Source of the DNA: a virus
Length of the DNA: 27,703 nucleotides
Virus record (IMG/VR): IMGVR_UViG_3300017750_000080
Coordinates: 1 to 27,703 of that record
Direction: 5' to 3' (one strand)
The notes below the pieces were generated by a model, which was not told where the DNA came from, searched no databases, and was given only the letters and a program-made list of their open reading frames with translations. The position numbers were made by a program, and so were the translations under genes. Every line of letters starts with the position of its first letter. Position 1 is the stretch's first letter. This document shows positions 22,294-27,703 of this stretch, in pieces.

Positions 22294-24584
22294 TGGCTAG
22301 AGTTACTAATAAAAACAAAGCACATGAAAATAAACAATTGTGGGATAGAGCTAATAGTACCGATAGAGGTAAATGGCGTTCTAAAAGTCAAAAAGGATAT
22401 GATTTTTATCTTGATGAACAACTAACAGAAATAGAGCAAGATTCTTTAGAAGAAGCAGGAATGCCTACTTTTACGATTAATAGGATACTTCCTATAATCG
22501 AAATTATGAAATATTTTGTAACTGCTAATAATCCTAGATGGAGGGCTGTAGGAGTTACTGGTGACGATACAGATATTGCGCAAGTCCATTCAGATATTGC
22601 AGATTATTGTTGGAATTTATCTAATGGTAATTCTGTGTATGGTCAAGTAATTTTAGATTCTCTTGTTAAAGGAGTTGGTTACTTTTTATTAGATGTTGAC
22701 CAAAATAAAGACAATGGAAAAGGGGAAGTTACTTACAGTCGTATAGACCCTTATGATGTATTTGTTGACCCAGCAAGTAGAGATTTTTTATTTAGAGATG
22801 CTGGTTTTATTATTGTAAAAAAGAATATGTCAAAGTCTCAATTAAAAACATTGTTTCCAGAACATGCTAGTAAAATAAATAAAGTAACAAGTCATTCTGA
22901 TTTTGATGGTGTTTATTCACAAAGAGATATAGAAACTTCTAAGGTTATACAACCTGAAGATATATCTAATACTTATTCTCAAGGTGGAGAAGAAGACCAA
23001 ATAATTGGATATTATGAAAAATATTCTAAAGTTAAAATTCCTTTTGTTAATGTATTTGTAAACGTACCACCAGACAATGATAGTCTTGAACAAATGCAAT
23101 CTGCTATACAAGTTCAAGTGCAAGAATTTCAATCTGAAATAGATGTTTTATTAAAAGAAACAATAATGAATATTGAAATGCAATTAGAAAATGGTGATAT
23201 CATTGAAGAAAGAGCTCAATTAGAAATACAAAAAGCAGAACAACAATCTCGACAACAAGTAGAATTAAAACAACAACAATTAATATCTGAATCACAAGAA
23301 GAAATAAGTAAAGTAAAGCAAATTGTTGTAAGAGCTACAGAATTTGATAGTCTTATGAAGGATAAAGATTTTGCAGAAACAGTTGTTGATTATGTAAAGT
23401 TTTTTGAAACAAGAATTATGTTATGTTGTAGCGTCGGTGATGATGTATTTCTCTATGAATATGAATTACCAATTAATGAATACCCTATAATCCCTATCCC
23501 ATACCTCTACACAGGTACACCCTACCCAATGTCAGCAGTAATGCCTTTAATTGGTAAACAACAAGAGATTAATAAAGCTCATCAAATAATGATTCATAAT
23601 GCAAACCTAGCATCTAATCTTAGATGGATGTATGAAGAAGGTTCTGTAGATGAGTCAGAATGGGAGCAGTATTCTTCATCACCTGGCGCTCTATTGAAAT
23701 ATAGGCAAGGATTTAATGCTCCAACACCTATACAACCAGCACCTATTAATAATGCATTTTACACTATAACCCAACAAGGTAAAGCAGATGCAGAATATAT
23801 ATCTGGTGTACCTTCTGCTATGATGGGATTTACTTCTGACCAAGCAGAAACATATAGAGGATTATTAGCAAATGATGAATTTGGAACTAGAAGGCTAAAG
23901 TCTTGGATGTCTACAATTGTAGAACCAGCATTAGAACATCTTGGTAGGGTATTTCAGCAAGTTGCACAACGTCATTACACAATTGATAAAGTATTTAGGA
24001 TAGTACAACCTGAAGCGGGACAAAAAACAAGTGAAGACTCAGAAGTTAGAATTAACATTCCTATTTATAACGACTATGGTCAAGTAGTAGGAAGATGGAT
24101 GGATTACGAGTCTGCAAATTTTGACGTAAGAATTATAGCAGGTGCAACATTACCATTAAACAGATGGGCATTGCTTGAGGAATACTTTAGATGGTTCCAG
24201 TCTGGATTAATTGATGATGTAGCAATGATAGCAGAAACAGATATTAGAAATAAAAAACAATTAATTGAACGTAAAAGTATGTATTCTCAGTTGCAGTCTC
24301 AAATAGAATCATTATCTGAACAAATGAAAGACAAAGATGGTACAATAGAAACATTAGAACGACAGTTGGTACAATCTGGAATTAGAATGAAAGTTCAAGA
24401 AGGTGGATTAAAAGTTAAAGATACACTTCAAAAAACAGATGCAGAACAAAAACTTTTAAGAAATATGATGAAAGCAGAATTTGATATTGTACGCAGAGAT
24501 TTGCAAAAAGAAGTAAAAGATGATGCAAAAGAACAAAAAGATAAGCAAAAAAAAGACTTTGAAGATTCTGCTAAACAGAAATAA
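22293..24584 (+). CDS. Portal protein (P22-like)
   Basis: 763 aa, the size of P22-type portals. The block KQQEINKAHQIMIHNANLASN (about residues 425-445) with GALLKYRQGFNAP and ISGVPSAMMGF following is the portal-family clip and stem region; RIDPYDVFVDPAS early is also typical. It forms the ring through which DNA enters and leaves the head. Residues about 265-345 are an unusually Q- and E-rich coiled coil, an insertion. A second coiled coil occupies about 665-763 near the C-terminus. It follows the terminase and precedes the scaffold. Confidence 0.9.
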   Translation: MARVTNKNKAHENKQLWDRANSTDRGKWRSKSQKGYDFYLDEQLTEIEQDSLEEAGMPTFTINRILPIIEIMKYFVTANNPRWRAVGVTGDDTDIAQVHSDIADYCWNLSNGNSVYGQVILDSLVKGVGYFLLDVDQNKDNGKGEVTYSRIDPYDVFVDPASRDFLFRDAGFIIVKKNMSKSQLKTLFPEHASKINKVTSHSDFDGVYSQRDIETSKVIQPEDISNTYSQGGEEDQIIGYYEKYSKVKIPFVNVFVNVPPDNDSLEQMQSAIQVQVQEFQSEIDVLLKETIMNIEMQLENGDIIEERAQLEIQKAEQQSRQQVELKQQQLISESQEEISKVKQIVVRATEFDSLMKDKDFAETVVDYVKFFETRIMLCCSVGDDVFLYEYELPINEYPIIPIPYLYTGTPYPMSAVMPLIGKQQEINKAHQIMIHNANLASNLRWMYEEGSVDESEWEQYSSSPGALLKYRQGFNAPTPIQPAPINNAFYTITQQGKADAEYISGVPSAMMGFTSDQAETYRGLLANDEFGTRRLKSWMSTIVEPALEHLGRVFQQVAQRHYTIDKVFRIVQPEAGQKTSEDSEVRINIPIYNDYGQVVGRWMDYESANFDVRIIAGATLPLNRWALLEEYFRWFQSGLIDDVAMIAETDIRNKKQLIERKSMYSQLQSQIESLSEQMKDKDGTIETLERQLVQSGIRMKVQEGGLKVKDTLQKTDAEQKLLRNMMKAEFDIVRRDLQKEVKDDAKEQKDKQKKDFEDSAKQK

Positions 24585-24611
24585 ATTTACTCAAACTAAA
24601 AGGATAGTAAA

Positions 24612-25502
24612 ATGAATAGTCAAGAACAAGTAAGTAACGCTCTTTCGGGAGCCCCAGAAAGTTCTTCTAACGAAGAAATGGATGTCGATAAGTTTTTCGA
24701 GGCTTTAGACAACCAAGTGAATGGTTCAATTTATGATAATGAACCACAAGTGACCAATCAACCTCAGATAACCTCTAATCAGTTGGATAATCAAGATGTA
24801 CAATCTGAACCTACTGACATGAGCCCTGTAGAAGGTCAAGATACGGATATTGGAAATCTGCAAAAACGGTATAGTGATTCTAGCAGAGAAGCTAAAAAGC
24901 TTAGTAAGCAATTAAAGGAGATAGAACCATATATGCCAATACTCGATGCTATGAAAGAAGACCCTAATTTAATTTCTCATGTGAGAGGTTATTTTGAGGG
25001 TGGTGGAGAAGCGCCTAGTTCGATGAAAGAAAAACTAAAATTAGGTGAAGATTTTGTGTTTGACCCAGATGAAGCTATGTCAAATTCAGATTCAGATTCT
25101 GCAAGAGTATTGTCAGCAACAATTGATGGTGTAGTTCAAAAAAGATTAAATGAAACTATGTCTCATCAAAAACAAGAGAATACAAGACTTGCGAAAGAAA
25201 TTGAATTTAAACAAAAGCATAATTTGGATGACGGACAATGGTCTAAATTTGTTGAATTTGCAAAAAATAAAACTTTAGAGTTAGATGATATATTTTATCT
25301 AATGAATAAAGGTAAAAGAGAGCAAACTATTGCTCGTAATGCAAATCAAGAAGTAACCAATCAAATGAAAAGGGTTCAACAAAAACCTGCTTCATTAGCG
25401 TCCGCTGGTAGTTCACCAGAACAAGAAAAATCTCACGATGATATGGTTTTTGATGCTATTCTAGGTGCTGAAAACAAATTAGAAAAAGCACTAGGATTCT
25501 AA
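24612..25502 (+). CDS. Head scaffolding protein
   Basis: 296 aa, acidic and helical, with a P/Q/N-rich low-complexity N-terminus (about 1-75) and coiled-coil stretches (QKRYSDSSREAKKLSKQL at about 84-101). Placement directly between portal and capsid genes and the composition fit a scaffold for procapsid assembly. No protease motif seen, so it is probably not an auto-cleaving fusion. AAAGGA precedes the ATG. Confidence 0.8.
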   Translation: MNSQEQVSNALSGAPESSSNEEMDVDKFFEALDNQVNGSIYDNEPQVTNQPQITSNQLDNQDVQSEPTDMSPVEGQDTDIGNLQKRYSDSSREAKKLSKQLKEIEPYMPILDAMKEDPNLISHVRGYFEGGGEAPSSMKEKLKLGEDFVFDPDEAMSNSDSDSARVLSATIDGVVQKRLNETMSHQKQENTRLAKEIEFKQKHNLDDGQWSKFVEFAKNKTLELDDIFYLMNKGKREQTIARNANQEVTNQMKRVQQKPASLASAGSSPEQEKSHDDMVFDAILGAENKLEKALGF

Positions 25503-25552
25503 AACATTAGTTTTAGTCTCCTATTGTCAAATCAGTAAATAAAGAATAGGAG
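25499..25552 (+). promoter_or_regulatory. Tandem hairpins masking the capsid gene ribosome-binding site
   Basis: CTAAAAC-ATTA-GTTTTAG (25499-25516) is a perfect 7-base hairpin spanning the scaffold stop. One base later CTCCTATT (25518-25525) pairs perfectly with AATAGGAG (25545-25552) across 19 bases. The right arm is the Shine-Dalgarno of the capsid gene (AGGAG, six bases before ATG 25559), so this hairpin would mask it. The element could also be an RNase site that stabilises the capsid message. Confidence 0.6.
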
Positions 25553-25558
25553 CCTAAA

Positions 25559-27124
25559 ATGGCAAGTGACCTTTTACAAATTGGTGGCGTTACTGGTTTA
25601 ACTGAGAATAGCGCTGGACTCGATGATAATCTGAGTACTGGTGACCTGCGGAGGCGGTATAACTTTGGCGACAAAGTATCCGAATTAGCGATTGCACAAG
25701 ACCCGTTTTTTCGCTTGGTGTCTAAGGTAAATAAAAAACCTACCGATGACCCTCAGTTTAAATTCACAGAACGTAGACCATCTTACCATAAGCGATATGC
25801 TTATGTTATGGGGCATAACAAAAATGGAACCCCAACTTATGATGATGCAGAACTTTTTCAAAGTGGTGCAAATGCAGCTGTTTCAGCAGCTGGTCAAACA
25901 GTGCAAGTTTACATGGTAACTGACTATAAGTCAGATGGAAATCTTAGCAATGTTCAAGGGCAAACAGGTTCATCAAAAATTGATGTCGGAGTTGCAGGAA
26001 CAGCGCCAGAATTTTTCCTTCCTGGCCAAATAGTTAAAATACCTGTAACTTCTACAGCTAATGGTGGAGCTGCTTTAACAAGCAATGCTACTGTTGGTTA
26101 TCATGTTATAAAAGTAACCGCAGTTGCAACTAAAGCAACATTGGATGGTAAAGAAGCGGTAGCTGTTACTGGAGATATTGTTAAGTTTGAAACAGGTAAA
26201 AATGAATTAGCATCTTTTACTTCTAACAACTTTGGCCCTGGCGGAGTCGCTGGAGATGAAGCTGTTGCAGATAGAACTATTTCTAGTCAACTTGAGTTTA
26301 TGAGAAGTTACGTTGTTGGTAGCGCACATGCTCAAGGTAGTACTTACCCACAAACATGGCAAGACAATCCTTTCTCAACTGGTAATGGTCTTACACAAAT
26401 TTGGAAGACTGCATTATCAATGGACAACACAACTCGCGCAACAGTACTAAAGTACGAAGGTAACGAGTTTGCACGTCTATGGAGAGAAAAGTTAATTGAA
26501 CATAAGTTCGATATTGAAACTGCTATGCTTTTTGGTTCACAATACACCGATGCAGCTGGAGTTCAATACACTCAAGGAGCTCTTGATTATATTGTAAACT
26601 ATGGAAACATATTCTCATGGGATACAAATAAATCATCAGATGACTTCTTAGAGGATATGAGTAAATTCCTTGACCCTCGTTATAACAATGCAAACGCAAC
26701 TGTATTCTTCTGTTCAACAGATGTATACAATTGGTTCCATAAATTAAGTGGATACTTTACTGCAAATGCTAAGAAGACCGATTTAGGTTCTGCTAATTCA
26801 TTCGCAGCTAGAGGAGATATGTCAATGGGTGATAGAAAATCAGCCTTTGGCGTAGACGTTACTACTGTTTACACTCCATATGGAGTTATGAACATTGCTC
26901 GTAATGTACACCTAGATGGAACTAATGTTAAAATCATGGGTATCAACATGGCTCACTGTGCATACAGACCATTAGTTGGTAACGGAATTAACAGAGATAC
27001 TGCAATTTATGTTGGTGTGCAAACACTAGAAAATAGTGGTATTGACAAACGTATTGACTTGGTACAAACAGAAGCTGGTATGGAATGGCAAATGCCTGAA
27101 TCCCACGCAGTTTGGACTGGTTGA
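25559..27124 (+). CDS. Major capsid protein (HK97-fold expected)
   Basis: 521 aa, directly after the scaffold. An N-terminal region rich in E/D loops, then a beta-rich inserted domain at about 105-215 (VQVYMVTDYKSDG, then GTAPEFFLPGQIVKIP, and V-I-K-V-T-A-V), and a C-terminal region (WREKLIEHKFDIETAMLFG, then Y-R-P-L-V-G). The order and length fit capsid proteins with an insertion domain. Codons are less A/T-extreme than in other genes here, as expected for the most expressed gene. Sequence alone does not show the fold. Confidence 0.85.
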   Translation: MASDLLQIGGVTGLTENSAGLDDNLSTGDLRRRYNFGDKVSELAIAQDPFFRLVSKVNKKPTDDPQFKFTERRPSYHKRYAYVMGHNKNGTPTYDDAELFQSGANAAVSAAGQTVQVYMVTDYKSDGNLSNVQGQTGSSKIDVGVAGTAPEFFLPGQIVKIPVTSTANGGAALTSNATVGYHVIKVTAVATKATLDGKEAVAVTGDIVKFETGKNELASFTSNNFGPGGVAGDEAVADRTISSQLEFMRSYVVGSAHAQGSTYPQTWQDNPFSTGNGLTQIWKTALSMDNTTRATVLKYEGNEFARLWREKLIEHKFDIETAMLFGSQYTDAAGVQYTQGALDYIVNYGNIFSWDTNKSSDDFLEDMSKFLDPRYNNANATVFFCSTDVYNWFHKLSGYFTANAKKTDLGSANSFAARGDMSMGDRKSAFGVDVTTVYTPYGVMNIARNVHLDGTNVKIMGINMAHCAYRPLVGNGINRDTAIYVGVQTLENSGIDKRIDLVQTEAGMEWQMPESHAVWTG

Positions 27125-27150
27125 TTATAATTAGTTAATCATGGATTTGA

Positions 27151-27191
27151 TGCCCCTGACGTTATTTTCCTCCTTTTTTTCCGAAGGGGCA
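27151..27191 (+). terminator. Stem-loop after the capsid gene
   Basis: TGCCCCT (27151-27157) pairs perfectly with AGGGGCA (27185-27191) around 27 bases rich in T. There is no T-tract after the stem, so it may slow or end part of the transcription after the capsid gene, or stabilise its message, giving unequal levels of capsid and connector proteins. It lies 27 bases after the capsid stop. Confidence 0.55.
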
Positions 27192-27213
27192 GAGAATCCT
27201 TATAGGACTTTGA

Positions 27214-27703
27214 ATGGCAACAACTAACATAGCAACAGATATACAAAACATTACAGGTGTAACTACTGCAAACGCAGGGTTTATTACATCTGCACAAAAG
27301 TTTGTTGCATCTAAAATACCTAAAGATTTATTAAGTTTTGCAAAAGTTAAATCTGGAGATATTGATAATGGGAATCATAATAATGATAAATTATCTACAT
27401 CTAAAATAACAGATGTTGTAAGAAATGGATACCTTTGCACAAAAATAACAGTAGAACAAGCTGCTTTTGCTAATGACTCTGCAAGTTTACAAAAATCAAC
27501 AGAAAAGTTTCCTACTTATACTATTATAGGAGATAGTGCTGGTGCAAAACTACAAATACATCCTACACCTACTAATAGTCAAGTAGCAAACTATTACTTT
27601 ATAGACCCTACAACAATTGATGATGATACTGTTCTTATGTCAGCAGTTATATACCATGCAGTATCAAATGAATATACAAAATTAGCATCTGCTACTGTTC
27701 CTA
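27214..27703 (+). CDS. Head-tail connector or adaptor-like protein (3' end outside window)
   Basis: At least 163 codons; the frame is open to the right edge. AGGA lies six bases before the ATG. Residues: FVASKIPKDLLSF near 30-42, then a serine/threonine-rich V-V-R-N-G-Y-L-C-T-K-I-T at about 68-79, AFANDSASLQKSTEKFPTY, and IHPTPTNSQVANYYF. This pattern is known to me from connector-like genes that follow the capsid gene in marine phages. Connectors join portal to tail, which suits the position. Family not proved. Confidence 0.55.
   Translation, partial: MATTNIATDIQNITGVTTANAGFITSAQKFVASKIPKDLLSFAKVKSGDIDNGNHNNDKLSTSKITDVVRNGYLCTKITVEQAAFANDSASLQKSTEKFPTYTIIGDSAGAKLQIHPTPTNSQVANYYFIDPTTIDDDTVLMSAVIYHAVSNEYTKLASATVP

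Noticed and set aside
1-27703. CRISPR arrays, integrase and attachment sites
   Set aside because: No regularly spaced repeats, recombinase motifs or direct-repeat attachment sites were seen.

Overview
The window is a strongly AT-rich stretch of a tailed double-stranded DNA phage genome, lytic as far as it can be seen: there is no integrase, no recognisable lysogeny repressor, and no tRNA. Shine-Dalgarno sequences of the AAGGA/AGGAG type precede most genes, and one good sigma70-like promoter is visible. The base composition and gene content recall marine phages of low-GC hosts, but the host cannot be fixed from this sequence. Genes are tightly packed, with many ATGA/TAATG stop-start overlaps.

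Layout. (1) nt 1-6824, rightward: the 3' part of a giant gene (at least 1,368 codons inside the window, open at the left edge) followed directly by a 904-codon gene. The giant protein carries a segment resembling the active-site barrel of the RNA polymerase beta' subunit (R-x-P, then G-x-A-x-Q, then D-x-D-x-D). This suggests a single-chain, DxDxD-type phage RNA polymerase of the sort known from crAss-like phages. The second protein has a membrane-like segment and looks like a large virion or ejected protein. (2) nt 6826-6884: a long stem-loop separating the two convergent gene sets. (3) nt 6893-17513, leftward: replication, recombination and accessory genes, including a RuvC-like resolvase, a zinc-binding protein, DnaB-type helicase, D12-class adenine methylase, DUF932 protein, SSB-like protein, Rad52-like annealing protein, Cas4/RecB-like nuclease with four Fe-S-type cysteines, a small HTH protein and many small unknowns. 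Several gaps in this operon hold inverted repeats that look like structured leader RNAs. (4) nt 17514-17823: the divergent control region. (5) nt 17824-27703, rightward: the packaging and head module, with small terminase, a zinc-ribbon/metallophosphoesterase fusion, large terminase, small basic proteins, portal, scaffold, major capsid protein and a head-tail connector-like gene running off the right edge.

How it fits together: the leftward operon would be the early DNA-metabolism set and the rightward set the late virion genes. If the giant protein is a virion RNA polymerase it could transcribe an early set after injection, as in N4 (unrelated polymerase) or as proposed for crAss-like phages. 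The most interesting signals are this polymerase signature, a three-way RNA switch candidate that would control the ribosome-binding site of the Cas4-like nuclease gene, a series of similar closed RNA domains in other leftward leaders, and a hairpin that would mask the ribosome-binding site of the capsid gene. All functional calls come from reading motifs by eye; no database search or folding program was run.
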